This document shows positions 45,748 to 54,355 of a stretch of 64,000 nucleotides of DNA, one piece after another (position 1 is the first letter of the stretch; every line of letters begins with the position of its first letter). The stretch lies in assembly GCF_900115715.1 (NCBI RefSeq), contig NZ_FOXM01000009.1:111456-175455 (forward strand), given 5' to 3'. The stretch comes from Geopseudomonas sagittaria. GTDB lineage: Bacteria; Pseudomonadota; Gammaproteobacteria; Pseudomonadales; Pseudomonadaceae. A model generated the notes under the pieces. That model did no database searches. It worked only from the letters and a program-made list of their open reading frames with translations, and was not told the DNA's origin. The position numbers were made by a program, and so were the translations under genes.

Positions 45748-46701
45748 TCAGGTATCCAGATGACCGGCGAGGAACTGGCGCAGACGCCGCGGCATCAGCC
45801 GCCCCTCGCTGCCCAGGCAGGCGATCGGCGTGCCCTGCAGGGACTCCTCGGCCAACTCGGCCACCTCGCCGGCCAGCGCCAGCGGGCAGTCCAGCGCCAG
45901 CACCAGGCGACCGAGCTGGCGCGGCAGCTCGGTTTCCGGCGGACGATTGGAGAACAGCACCAGCGCCTGCGGCTGGATCTTCTCGCACACCAGCGGCAGC
46001 TCGTCGAACGGCTGGCCAATGCCGAGCAGGCTCACCGCCAGATCGCTGCCGGCCAGCAGCAGACCGGTCACCAGCAGCTCCAGCTCGTGGCCATGGCCGG
46101 GCAGCGCGGCCAGCAGCACGCGCTCCTCGCTCTGCCCGCGACTCAGCTGCAGGCGCTGCAGGGCACGGCCGCGCAGGAAGGTATCGAGAAACAACCACTC
46201 GCTGGTCTGGCCGAAACCGTCCTGACGCAGCAGCAGCTCCTGCCACACCGGCAGCAGCACGTCCTGGAACACCACCGCCAGCGGATAGCTGGAGAACACC
46301 TGGCCGTACAGGCGCTCCAGGCCCACTTCGTCGAAGGCCGCCACGGCGCGGCGCAGCTGCGCCTGCCACTCGCCCCACTCGCCGACCGCCACGTCGTCGT
46401 AGGCCGGCGCGCTGGGCGCCTTGGCCGTGTTGCTGCGGGCGAGGATCTTGCCGACCTTGCTGACCGCCACGCCACGCTCGATCCAGGCCAGGATGCTGCG
46501 CACCGCGTCGATATCGGCCAGCGAATACAGGCGATGACCGCTGTCGGTACGGGTCGGCTGGATCAGCCCGTAGCGCCGCTCCCAGGCCCGCAGGGTGACC
46601 GGGTTGACGCCGGTCAGGCGCGACACCTCACGGATCGGATACAGCTCTTCCTCGCGGGGCACGGCGGGAACGCTGGCGGAGGCGACGGAGAATTCGGGCA
46701 T
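45748..46701 (-). CDS. MerR-family regulator of the LitR/CarH type (class II-like, B12 site altered)
   Basis: Transcriptional regulator of 317 residues: MerR helix-turn-helix at about 21-85 (YPIREVSRLTGVNPVTLRAWERRYGL), a helical bundle, then a B12-binding-like Rossmann domain. In CarH the cobalamin-binding signature is E/DxHxxG and a Trp/Glu-His triad lies in the bundle. Here the signature reads HGHELE at 203-208: His205 is kept but the acidic residue and glycine are lost. The bundle has Trp153 and Glu168, but Trp169 replaces the histidine. This matches the B12-independent class II LitR seen in P. putida PplR proteins. TGTACA boxes lie upstream of this gene. Confidence 0.85.
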   Translation of the reverse strand: MPEFSVASASVPAVPREEELYPIREVSRLTGVNPVTLRAWERRYGLIQPTRTDSGHRLYSLADIDAVRSILAWIERGVAVSKVGKILARSNTAKAPSAPAYDDVAVGEWGEWQAQLRRAVAAFDEVGLERLYGQVFSSYPLAVVFQDVLLPVWQELLLRQDGFGQTSEWLFLDTFLRGRALQRLQLSRGQSEERVLLAALPGHGHELELLVTGLLLAGSDLAVSLLGIGQPFDELPLVCEKIQPQALVLFSNRPPETELPRQLGRLVLALDCPLALAGEVAELAEESLQGTPIACLGSEGRLMPRRLRQFLAGHLDT

Positions 46702-46764
46702 GGCATAGGCACCGCACGGCGGATGTGAGTGGCGATTGTAACCCAGGCCATTGCCGGCTTAAAT

Positions 46765-46781
46765 TGTACAATACATGTACA
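46765..46781. promoter_or_regulatory. TGTACA boxes in the regulator/DCC divergent region
   Basis: TGTACA at 46765-46770 and 46776-46781 are 11 bases apart. They lie just upstream of a probable minus-strand promoter for the regulator (TTTAAG-N17-TACAAT at 46763-46735) and 18 bases before the DCC gene. The P. putida PplR1 motif I recall is T(G/A)TACA-N12-TGTA(C/T)A; the core matches, the spacing here does not. Confidence 0.55.
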
Positions 46782-46798
46782 TGCACAGGACGCTCGCC

Positions 46799-47239
46799 AT
46801 GCACCACCCCACTGCCTGGCCACTGACGCTCTACTACGACGGCAGCTGTCCGCTGTGCGCCCGCGAGATCCGCGCCCTGCGCCGGCGCGCGTCGCCACAG
46901 CGCCTGCAACTGGTGGATATCGACGCCGCCGACTTCGATCCCGCCTCACTCGGCTTCAGCCGCAGCCAGCTGCAGCAACGCCTGCATGCGCGCTTCGCCG
47001 ATGGCCAGTGGGTGAGCGGCCTCGACGCCACCTTCTGGAGCTGGTGCGCCGCCGGCCTCGGTCGCTGGGCGGCGCCCTTGCGCTGGCCGCTCCTGCGGCC
47101 GCTGCTGGAACTCGGCTATCGACTGTTCTGCCGCCTGCGCCCCTTCCTGCACTGGCTGCCCCATCCGGACGGGGCGGCGCGCTGCCGTACCGCAACCTGC
47201 GAGCTGCCGGACCGAACCGGCAACGCCGACAGGGATTGA
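46799..47239 (+). CDS. DCC-family thiol-disulfide oxidoreductase (DUF393)
   Basis: Small protein of 146 residues from the ATG at 46799 with AGGA upstream; an ATG at 46775 lies inside the binding boxes and is unlikely. The thioredoxin-like CxxC motif is YYDGSCPLCAREIRALRR, followed by LVDIDAADFDP and a FWSW segment, as in DUF393/DCC proteins. Function of the family is unknown. Its promoter region shares boxes with the LitR-like regulator, so it may be light-regulated. Confidence 0.82.
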   Translation: MHHPTAWPLTLYYDGSCPLCAREIRALRRRASPQRLQLVDIDAADFDPASLGFSRSQLQQRLHARFADGQWVSGLDATFWSWCAAGLGRWAAPLRWPLLRPLLELGYRLFCRLRPFLHWLPHPDGAARCRTATCELPDRTGNADRD

Positions 47240-47279
47240 ACCCCGCCAGCAGCGCCACGGCCGGAAAGCTGCCAAAACA

Positions 47280-47418
47280 TGTACAAAACACAAAATCTAG
47301 TACAATAAAATGACACACCCAAACGCCCGTGCAGCCGTGGAAACAGGCGCCCTAGCGGCCTATGACAGCCAGGCACTCGACAAAAACCGCCTACCCACAC
47401 GACCCGCATGGTTGTACA
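47280..47418 (+). promoter_or_regulatory. TGTACA boxes upstream of folM-folE-folX
   Basis: In the 288-base DCC-folM gap, TGTACA occurs at 47280-47285 (with AGTACA 19 bases later) and again at 47413-47418 with GATATA 18 bases later. The second is followed by TATAAC and is about 110 bases before the folM start, so it could be the operon promoter. Copies of the same hexamer near the regulator suggest a shared control. Confidence 0.5.
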
Positions 47419-47527
47419 AGATCGAATACTGATATAACTTTGCCCCTGGTTCAGTCGGTGCACCGTCCCGCACTTGTCAGGTACCCGGCGGCAGTGCCGC
47501 TGAACCCCCTTTTGCCACGAGGCCTTC

Positions 47528-48238
47528 ATGAGTCAGTCAGCCGCCCCCATCCTGATCACCGGCGCCAGCCAGCGGGTCGGCCTGCACTGCGCGCGGCGGC
47601 TGCTCGACGCCGGCCAGCCGCTGATCGTCAGCTACCGCACGGAGCGGCCGGCGCTCGACGAGCTGCGCCAGCGCGGCGCGCTGACCCTGCCGGCCGACTT
47701 CTCCAGCGAAGCCGGCATCCTCGCCTTCATCGCCGAACTCCAGCAGCACACCGAGCAGCTGCGCGCCATCGTGCACAACGCCTCGGACTGGCTGCGCGAG
47801 GAGCCCGGCCACGAGGCCGAGGCCTTCACGCGCATGGTCAACGTGCACATGCTGGCGCCCTACCTGATCAACCTGCACTGCCGCGAATTGCTCGAGCGCT
47901 CGACGCCGGCCGACATCGTGCACATCACCGACGACGTCGCCCGCCGCGGCAGCGCCAACCACGTCGCCTACTGCGCGAGCAAGGCCGGCCTGGAAAACCT
48001 GACCCTGTCGTTCGCCGCGCAGTTCGCCCCGCGGATCAAGGTCAACGCCATCGCCCCGGCGCTGGTGATGTTCCACGCACACGACGACGCGACGTACCGC
48101 GAGAAAACCCTGGCCAAGTCGGCCCTCGGCATCGAGCCGGGACCGGAGGTCATCTACCAGAGTCTGCGCTATCTTCTGGACAACCCCTACGTCACCGGCA
48201 CCAGCCTGTGCGTCAACGGCGGCCGCCACCTGAAGTGA
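47528..48238 (+). CDS. folM: dihydromonapterin reductase FolM (SDR)
   Basis: Short-chain dehydrogenase of 236 residues that makes tetrahydromonapterin, the cofactor of phenylalanine hydroxylase in Pseudomonas. The N-terminus ILITGASQRVGLHCARRLL is the NADPH-binding TGxxxxxG motif; HNASDW, YCASKAGLENL (YxxxK) and the closing GTSLCVNGGRHLK are FolM-like. The gene is followed by folE after 45 bases and is the probable start of the fol operon. Confidence 0.9.
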   Translation: MSQSAAPILITGASQRVGLHCARRLLDAGQPLIVSYRTERPALDELRQRGALTLPADFSSEAGILAFIAELQQHTEQLRAIVHNASDWLREEPGHEAEAFTRMVNVHMLAPYLINLHCRELLERSTPADIVHITDDVARRGSANHVAYCASKAGLENLTLSFAAQFAPRIKVNAIAPALVMFHAHDDATYREKTLAKSALGIEPGPEVIYQSLRYLLDNPYVTGTSLCVNGGRHLK

Positions 48239-48283
48239 GCCCGCTACAGTGAGCCCCCAAGCGGCCGCCACGAGGAATCGAAC

Positions 48284-48853
48284 ATGAGCGATCAACTGTC
48301 GCAAATCACCCAGCATTACCGCGAAATTCTCAAGGGCATCGGCGAGGACCCCGAGCGCGAAGGCCTGCAGGACACCCCCAAGCGGGCGGCCAAGGCCATG
48401 CAGTACCTGTGCCGCGGCTACGAGCAGTCGCTGGACGAGATCGTCAACGGCGCGCTGTTCGCCTCCGACAACGACGAGATGGTGATCGTCCGCGACATCG
48501 AGCTGTACTCGCTGTGCGAGCACCACCTGCTGCCGTTCATCGGCAAGGCCCACGTCGCCTACATCCCCACCGGCAAGGTGCTCGGCCTGTCCAAGGTGGC
48601 GCGCATCGTCGACATGTTTGCCCGCCGCCTGCAGATCCAGGAAAACCTCACCCGGCAGATCGCCGAGGCCGTCCAGCAGGTGACCAACGCCGCCGGCGTG
48701 GCCGTGGTGATCGAGGCACAGCACATGTGCATGATGATGCGCGGCGTGGAAAAGCAGAACTCGGTGATGTCCTCCTCGGTGATGCTCGGCGCCTTCCGCC
48801 AGTCGACCAACACCCGCCAGGAATTCCTCCAGCTGATCGGACGGAGCCGCTAA
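48284..48853 (+). CDS. folE: GTP cyclohydrolase I FolE
   Basis: Makes dihydroneopterin triphosphate from GTP, the first pterin intermediate. It is 189 residues. Zinc ligands are in [11 protein letters not shown] and [38 protein letters not shown] is the active-site region. In P. putida folE is light-inducible under LitR-type regulators. Immediately after its stop, folX starts (TAA then ATG). Confidence 0.95.
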   Translation: MSDQLSQITQHYREILKGIGEDPEREGLQDTPKRAAKAMQYLCRGYEQSLDEIVNGALFASDNDEMVIVRDIELYSLCEHHLLPFIGKAHVAYIPTGKVLGLSKVARIVDMFARRLQIQENLTRQIAEAVQQVTNAAGVAVVIEAQHMCMMMRGVEKQNSVMSSSVMLGAFRQSTNTRQEFLQLIGRSR

Positions 48854-49225
48854 ATGCCACGACTCGAGCCCGGCATGGCGCGCATCCGCGTCAAGGACCT
48901 GCGCCTGCGCACCTACATCGGCATCAAGGAGGAGGAAATCCTCAACAAGCAGGACGTGCTGATCAACCTGACCATCCTCTACCCGGCGCAGGACGCGGTG
49001 CAGGGCAACGACATCGATCAGGCGCTGAACTACCGCACCATCACCAAGGCGGTGATCCAGCATGTCGAGGAAAACCGCTTCGCCCTGCTCGAACGGCTGA
49101 CCCAGGAAATCCTCGACCTGGTGATGGCCAACCCGGCGGTGCGCTACGCCGAGGTCGAGGTCGACAAGCTGCATGCCCTGCGCTTTGCCGAGTCGGTGTC
49201 GATCACCCTCGCCGGGCATCGCTGA
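48854..49225 (+). CDS. folX: dihydroneopterin triphosphate 2'-epimerase FolX
   Basis: Epimerises dihydroneopterin triphosphate to dihydromonapterin triphosphate. It is 123 residues of the FolB/FolX tunnelling fold: [18 protein letters not shown] and [19 protein letters not shown] are typical, with the active-site lysine/glutamate region near [15 protein letters not shown]. folM, folE and folX together give the complete monapterin pathway from GTP. Confidence 0.93.
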   Translation: MPRLEPGMARIRVKDLRLRTYIGIKEEEILNKQDVLINLTILYPAQDAVQGNDIDQALNYRTITKAVIQHVEENRFALLERLTQEILDLVMANPAVRYAEVEVDKLHALRFAESVSITLAGHR

Positions 49226-49327
49226 GCACCTCCGCTCCTGCAACGCTTGCGGCCGCCCCGGCATTGTCCGGCGCGGCCGCGGCTTTTATCATCGCTCCTC
49301 CGTCCACCGATCGCCGCGAGAGCAGCC

Positions 49328-49639
49328 ATGAGCGAACCCGTAGTCATCACCGCACAGCAGCGCCTCGAACTGGAGGCCGCCGCCTTTCGCCGTCTGCTCC
49401 AGCACCTCGGCGAGCGCAGCGACGTGCAGAACATCGAGCTGATGAACCTGGCCGGCTTCTGCCGCAACTGCCTGGGCAAGTGGTACAAGGCCGCCGCCGA
49501 CGAGCGCGGCATCCAACTGTCCGCCGAAGACGCGCGCGACGCTATCTACGGCATGCCCTACGCCGAGTGGAAAGCCCAACACCAAAAAGAGGCCACGCCC
49601 GAGCAACTGGCCGCCTTCGACCAAGCGAGCAAGAAATGA
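49328..49639 (+). CDS. DUF1244 family protein
   Basis: Conserved protein of 103 residues from the ATG at 49328, function unknown. Family features are QNIELMNLAGFCRNCLGKWYKAAADERG and DAIYGMPYAEWKAQHQ. It is coupled to the HopJ-family gene by an ATGA overlap. Confidence 0.85.
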   Translation: MSEPVVITAQQRLELEAAAFRRLLQHLGERSDVQNIELMNLAGFCRNCLGKWYKAAADERGIQLSAEDARDAIYGMPYAEWKAQHQKEATPEQLAAFDQASKK

Positions 49640-49977
49640 CCGCACTGACCGACTTCCGCGCCGCTCTGCGCCGCGCCGAGCATCCCTTCGCCGACACCCT
49701 GGTGTTCATCGCCGCCCACTACGACTACCAGCCGCAGCCCTTCGTCAACGGCGGCGTGGAGAGCGCCGCCGGGCAGAACGAGGGCTCCTGCAAGCTGCTC
49801 GGCCTGGCCCTGCTCGAAGGCCTCAGCGACGAGGAAACCCTGCTCGGCTTCGGCGAGCACTACCGCAGCGTGCTGGCCACCCCCGAGGGCAGCGACCACG
49901 CCAACATCCGCGCCCTGCAGGTCTCCGGCCTGGCCGGCGTGCGCTTCGCCGCGCTGCCGCTCAAGCGCAAGGCCTGA
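49636..49977 (+). CDS. HopJ-family protein
   Basis: A 113-residue protein with FIAAHYDYQPQPFVNGG, NEGSCKLLGLALLEGLSDEETLLGFGEHY and FAALPLK, matching the family named after HopJ, listed as a type III effector. There is no secretion system nearby and the family is widespread in non-pathogenic Pseudomonas, so a housekeeping role is more likely. The ATG overlaps the DUF1244 stop. Confidence 0.78.
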   Translation: MTALTDFRAALRRAEHPFADTLVFIAAHYDYQPQPFVNGGVESAAGQNEGSCKLLGLALLEGLSDEETLLGFGEHYRSVLATPEGSDHANIRALQVSGLAGVRFAALPLKRKA

Positions 49978-49988
49978 GCCGCTTCGGG

Positions 49989-50088
49989 TAGGGTGGGTTA
50001 GCCGCAAGGCGGCGTAACCCACCAACGATGCCGCCAGGCATCGCGAGTCCCGCTGGTGGGTTACGGCCTGCGGCCTGACCCACCCTAG
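49989..50088. repeat. REP-type repeat, family 2, long copy
   Basis: A 100-base pair of palindromes: TAGGGTGGGTTAGCC at the left and GGCCTGACCCACCCTA at the right, with TAACCCACCA-CGATGCCGCCAGG in between. It lies between HopJ and cysZ. The same sequence recurs at 61615-61675 and, in part, at 19702-19737. Confidence 0.75.
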
Positions 50089-50135
50089 GACACGCCCCGT
50101 GCTAAGTTGGCCGCGTGTTCCCTCTGGAGTTACCC

Positions 50136-50891
50136 ATGCCCACCCAAGCCCTCTCCGGCCCCGGCTATCTCGGTGCCGGCCTGAAACTGATCCTGCGCCC
50201 CGGCCTGCGCCTGTTCGTCCTGCTGCCGCTGACCATCAACCTGCTGCTGTTCGTCGGCCTGATCGTGCTCGCCGTGCGCGAGTTCGAGGGCTGGGTCGCC
50301 AGCCTGATGCCCGGCCTGCCCACCTGGCTGAGCTTTCTCGAATACCTGCTGTGGCCACTGTTCGTGGTGCTGGTGCTGCTGATCCTGTTCTTCAGCTTCA
50401 CCCTGCTCGCCAACCTGATCGCCGCGCCGTTCAACGGCTTCCTCGCCGAGAAGGTCGAGGCGGTGGTGCGCGGTGAGGACACCTCGCCGCCGTTCAGCTG
50501 GGGCGAGCTGCTGGCGATGATCCCGCGCACCCTGGCCCGCGAACTGCGCAAGCTCGCCTACTTCCTGCCACGCGCGCTGGGGCTGCTGGTGCTGTCGCTG
50601 ATTCCGGGGCTGAACCTGATCGCCGCGCCGCTGTGGCTGCTGTTCGGCGTGTGGATGATGGCGGTGCAGTACATCGACTACCCGGCCGACAACCACAAGC
50701 TGGGCTGGGACGAGATGCTCGCCTGGCTGCGCGCCAAGCGCTGGCAGAGCCTGGGCTTCGGCACTGCGACCTACGCCGCGCTGCTGGTGCCGGGGCTGAA
50801 CATCCTGCTGATGCCGGCCGCTGTGGCCGGGGCGACGGTGTTCTGGGTACGCGAGGACGGCGCCGCGCTGCTCACCCAGCCGACGCGTTGA
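50136..50891 (+). CDS. cysZ: sulfate transporter CysZ
   Basis: Inner-membrane sulfate channel supporting cysteine biosynthesis. It is 251 residues from the ATG at 50136, with TGGAG upstream. It begins [32 protein letters not shown], the CysZ signature, with two further hydrophobic pairs and the closing [21 protein letters not shown]. Confidence 0.92.
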   Translation: MPTQALSGPGYLGAGLKLILRPGLRLFVLLPLTINLLLFVGLIVLAVREFEGWVASLMPGLPTWLSFLEYLLWPLFVVLVLLILFFSFTLLANLIAAPFNGFLAEKVEAVVRGEDTSPPFSWGELLAMIPRTLARELRKLAYFLPRALGLLVLSLIPGLNLIAAPLWLLFGVWMMAVQYIDYPADNHKLGWDEMLAWLRAKRWQSLGFGTATYAALLVPGLNILLMPAAVAGATVFWVREDGAALLTQPTR

Positions 50892-50914
50892 AGCATGTGC
50901 CGCGGGCGCCGGGC

Positions 50915-51406
50915 TTACGCCAGCGCCGCGAGGGCCTTCTCGATCGCCTGGATCAGCAACGGATCCTCGGGGGTGATGCGCGGCGAGAAACGCTCGAGCA
51001 CGCGGCCATCGGGGCCGACCAGGAACTTCTCGAAGTTCCAGGTGATGTCGCCGGGGAATTCCGCGCCCTCGCCGGCCAGCAGCAGGTACAGCGGATGGCG
51101 ATCGGGGCCGTTGACCTCGAGCTTGGCGCTCAGCGGGAAGCTGACGCCGTAGTTGAGGCTGCAGAACGCGCGGATGTCCGCCTCGCTGCCCGGCTCCTGC
51201 CCGGCGAACTGGTTGCACGGCAACCCCAGCACGCTGAAGCCGCGCTCGCGGTACTGCTGGTACAGGTGCTCCAGCCCGGCGTACTGCGGAGTCAGGCCGC
51301 ACTTCGAGGCGACGTTGACCACCAGCACCACCTTGCCCTTGAACGGGGCCAGCGGCAGCTCCTCACCATCCAGGGCCTTGAGGGTCAGATCGTGAAAGAC
51401 GCTCAT
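50915..51406 (-). CDS. glutathione peroxidase-like thiol peroxidase
   Basis: Thiol-dependent peroxidase of 163 residues from the ATG at 51406. The catalytic residues are Cys in NVASKCGLTPQYAGLE, Gln in LGLPCNQFAGQEPG and Trp in ITWNFEKFLVGPDG. The start GGAG lies seven bases upstream. It is convergent with cysZ. Confidence 0.92.
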   Translation of the reverse strand: MSVFHDLTLKALDGEELPLAPFKGKVVLVVNVASKCGLTPQYAGLEHLYQQYRERGFSVLGLPCNQFAGQEPGSEADIRAFCSLNYGVSFPLSAKLEVNGPDRHPLYLLLAGEGAEFPGDITWNFEKFLVGPDGRVLERFSPRITPEDPLLIQAIEKALAALA

Positions 51407-51520
51407 CACATCGCTCCATGCCGATCTCGGTAGCATTAAAAAGGCGCTATCGCGGTCTGCAACAGCGCCTTCCTGAATGACAGCTTAGCAGCAGAGCCAG
51501 CAGGCATCTGCTCGCCGGAC

Positions 51521-52006
51521 TCAGTGGTGATGACCGCCTTCGCCGTGCACGTGACCGTGGGCGATTTCTTCGGCAGCCGCGTCACGCACGTCGATGACCT
51601 TGACCTTGAAGTTCAGGCGCTGGCCGGCCAGCGGGTGGTTGCCGTCGACGGTGACGTCGTCGCCTTCCAGATCGCGGATGGTGACGATCTGCATGCCGCC
51701 GTCCGGAGCGGAGGCATGGAACTGCATGCCGACTTCCAGCTCGTCGACGCCTTCGAACATGGCGCGGTTCAGCACGGCCACCAGCTCGACGCTGTAGTCG
51801 CCGTAGGCTTCCTGCGGCTCGATGGTCACTTCCAGCTCATCACCGGCCTGCTTGCCTTCGAGGGCCTTTTCCAGACCGACGATGATGTTGCCAGCACCAT
51901 GCAGGTAGACCAGCGGTGCGCCGCCGGCGGAGCTGTCGATGACCTCACCGTTTTCGTTGGTCAGGGTGTAGTCAATGGAAACCGCCTTGTTGGCCGCGAT
52001 CTGCAT
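51521..52006 (-). CDS. FKBP-type peptidyl-prolyl isomerase (SlyD-like) with histidine tail
   Basis: Proline isomerase and metallochaperone-type protein of 161 residues. The FKBP core ANKAVSIDYTLTNENGEVID, LVYLHGAGNIIVGLEKALEGK and NHPLAGQRLNFKVKVIDV is present; the C-terminus HGHVHGEGGHHH is a metal-binding histidine cluster like that of E. coli SlyD, but shorter. It is distinct from the SlpA-like copy at 19.7 kb, which lacks this tail. Confidence 0.92.
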   Translation of the reverse strand: MQIAANKAVSIDYTLTNENGEVIDSSAGGAPLVYLHGAGNIIVGLEKALEGKQAGDELEVTIEPQEAYGDYSVELVAVLNRAMFEGVDELEVGMQFHASAPDGGMQIVTIRDLEGDDVTVDGNHPLAGQRLNFKVKVIDVRDAAAEEIAHGHVHGEGGHHH

Positions 52007-52230
52007 GCTGGGAAACCTTTGCGAATTTGAGTATGGAAGGCGATTTTACGTCGCTCTCGAGCCGAAAGCGACCCGCCGCGGGACGGATGGACCGGCCAAC
52101 GCCAGGCGCGCGATGATTGTCGGGCAAGATCCGCCAACGGCGGCGATCGGACAGCCCTGTCGCGGCTGGGCTATCATCCGCAGCGCGCCCCTGCAGCCGC
52201 GGGACGGCGCCGCTTGCCCGGAATTCGACG

Positions 52231-53142
52231 ATGCTCCGACACCTGCCCGCGCCGCTGCGCGGCCTCATTGCCGGCCTGTTGCTGGTGCTCAACACCCTGT
52301 TCTGGTGCTGGCCGCTGTTCGCCCTGGCCCTGCTCAAGCTGCTGCTGCCGTTTGCCGCCAGCCGGGCGCTGTGCCGGCGCCTGATGGGCCACATCGCCGA
52401 GGCCTGGGCCGCCGGCAACAACGCCTGGATCCGCCTGGTGCAGGAGATCGACTGGCATGTCGAGGGCCTCGAGCGACTGCAGGGGCACCGCTCCTGCCTG
52501 GTGATCAGCAACCATCAGAGCTGGGTGGACATCTTCGTCCTGCAGTACCACCTCAATCGGCGCCTGCCGCTGCTGCGCTTCTTCCTGAAGAAGGAGCTGA
52601 TCTGGATTCCGCTGTTCGGTCTGTGCTGCTGGGCGCTGGACTTCCCGTTCATGCAGCGCCACTCCAAGGCCTACCTGGCGCGCCATCCGGAAAAGCGCGA
52701 CGCCGACCGCCAGGCCACCCGCCGCGCCTGTGCGCGCCTGTCCGGCATTCCGCTGGCGCTGTTCAACTTTCTCGAAGGGACGCGCTTCACCGAAGCCAAG
52801 CACGCGGCGCAGCAGTCGCCCTACCGTCACCTGCTCAAGCCGCGCGCCGGCGGCATCGCCCTGGCCATCGACGCCATGGGCGAGCAACTGCAGGGACTGG
52901 TCAACGTGACCATCCACTACCCCGACGGCCGCCCGCGCTTTCGCGATCTACTCTGCGGCAGGCTGCGCCGGGTGGCGGTGTGTTTCGAGGAGCAGGCGAT
53001 CCCGCCGGAGTTCGTCGGCCGCAGCTACGACCAGGATCCGGCCCACCGCCTGCAGTTCCAGCAGTGGGTCAACCGCCTGTGGGCCGACAAGGACGCCCTG
53101 CTCGAGCGCCTGCACCGGCAGTTCCCGCCGCGCACAAACTGA
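52231..53142 (+). CDS. lysophosphatidic acid acyltransferase-type membrane protein (PlsC, YihG-like)
   Basis: PlsC-family acyltransferase of 303 residues from the ATG at 52231. The N-terminus has a hydrophobic helix (LIAGLLLVLNTLFWCWPLFALALLKLLLP). The conserved boxes are ISNHQSWVDIF (HxxxxD), FFLKKELIWIPLFGLCCWALDFPF, NFLEGTRFT, and LKPRAGGIALAIDAM. In Pseudomonas such proteins adjust phospholipid acyl chains; the exact donor and acceptor are not fixed. Confidence 0.88.
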   Translation: MLRHLPAPLRGLIAGLLLVLNTLFWCWPLFALALLKLLLPFAASRALCRRLMGHIAEAWAAGNNAWIRLVQEIDWHVEGLERLQGHRSCLVISNHQSWVDIFVLQYHLNRRLPLLRFFLKKELIWIPLFGLCCWALDFPFMQRHSKAYLARHPEKRDADRQATRRACARLSGIPLALFNFLEGTRFTEAKHAAQQSPYRHLLKPRAGGIALAIDAMGEQLQGLVNVTIHYPDGRPRFRDLLCGRLRRVAVCFEEQAIPPEFVGRSYDQDPAHRLQFQQWVNRLWADKDALLERLHRQFPPRTN

Positions 53143-53173
53143 AGTACGCGGCGGGGTAAGGCTGGTGCGCCGC

Positions 53174-54229
53174 TTAGGGCTTGACCTGCGCCCAGGAGGC
53201 ATCCACCGCCACCTTCTGCTTGGCGCTCAGCGCCTCGAGGTAGTAAAAGCTGCGCCGCTGGTCGCCGGTGACCACCAGCTCCAGGCGCTCGCTGGCCAGC
53301 TTGGTCATCGCCGGCGAGTCGGCACGGGTGACCGGATAGAACAGGGTGTCGAGGGCGTTGCGGGTATTCACCTCGGCACTGGCCAGGTAGTCGATGAAGC
53401 GGTACGCCGCGGCGACGTTGCTGGCGTTGCGCGGAATGGCCATGGTGTCGATGAACATCAGCGCGCCCTCGCGCGGCATGACGAAGCGCAGCGGCGCACC
53501 GGCGTCGGCCGCCTTCAGCACATGCCCGCTCCAGGCCATGGTCATGCACAGCTTGCCGCTGGCCAGCTGCTCGATGTAGGAGCTGTTGCCGAAGCTGGCC
53601 GCCTTGCCACGCAGTGCCGCCAGCTCGGCGCCGGCCTGCTGGATCTGCCGCGGGCCGCTGCGACCCAGCGCGCGGCCCTTGTAGTTGAGCAGCAGCGACA
53701 GGGTTTCCTCACGCGCATCGAGCATGCCGATGCCGCACTGGGCCAGACGCTCGCTGTTCTTCGCATCGAACAACAGGCCCCAGGTATCCTCGGGCATCTC
53801 GCCCAGGGTATCGACCACCTTGGACACGTTCAGCGCCAGGCCGACGGTGCCCCACAGGTAGGGCACGGCATGACGGGTCTTGCCGTCGAAGCCGACGAGC
53901 ATGGCCAGCAGGTCGGGATCGATCTCCTTCAGGCTGGGCAGCTTGGCCGGATCCAGCGATTGCAGGCGCTGCGCGTCGATCAGCGCCGGCAGGTGGAAAT
54001 GCGCAGGAAATACCACGTCGTAGCTGGCGCCGAAACCGACCTCGTTGAGTACCCCCTCGGCCGAGGCGTAGGTGGTGTACTCCACCTTGATCCCGCTCTG
54101 TTTCTCGAACGCCTGGATCACGCTGGGCGCCAGGCGGCCTTCCCAGCCGTACACCTTCACGACCTCTTGCGCCTGCGCCAGACCGGCCCCCAGGCCGAGG
54201 CTCACAGCCAACAGCATCCGTTTCAACAT
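53174..54229 (-). CDS. orphan PotF/PotD-like polyamine-type periplasmic binding protein
   Basis: Periplasmic solute-binding protein of 351 residues with a signal peptide (KRMLLAVSLGLGAGLAQAQE). It has VVKVYGWEGRLAPSVIQAFEKQSG, SYDVVFPAHFHLP, and SLLLNYKGRALGRSGPRQIQQAG, as in spermidine/putrescine-binding proteins. No permease or ATPase gene is nearby. It lies just past the ErcS sensor kinase, so a sensing role is possible but unproven. Confidence 0.85.
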   Translation of the reverse strand: MLKRMLLAVSLGLGAGLAQAQEVVKVYGWEGRLAPSVIQAFEKQSGIKVEYTTYASAEGVLNEVGFGASYDVVFPAHFHLPALIDAQRLQSLDPAKLPSLKEIDPDLLAMLVGFDGKTRHAVPYLWGTVGLALNVSKVVDTLGEMPEDTWGLLFDAKNSERLAQCGIGMLDAREETLSLLLNYKGRALGRSGPRQIQQAGAELAALRGKAASFGNSSYIEQLASGKLCMTMAWSGHVLKAADAGAPLRFVMPREGALMFIDTMAIPRNASNVAAAYRFIDYLASAEVNTRNALDTLFYPVTRADSPAMTKLASERLELVVTGDQRRSFYYLEALSAKQKVAVDASWAQVKP

Positions 54230-54355
54230 TGCCCGTACCCCTTATAGTTATAGGCGGACCGCGCCCCCATGACAGCGGTCCCGCGCGCGGGGATTTAATC
54301 GAGCCATACGACTTTTGTCGCGCCAGCCTGCAGCAAAGGTGACACAGGTCTCAGT

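Noticed and set aside
49636..49977. HopJ-family protein as a type III secretion effector
   Set aside because: No secretion apparatus, chaperone or hrp box is visible, and the family is widespread in non-pathogens; the name is historical.
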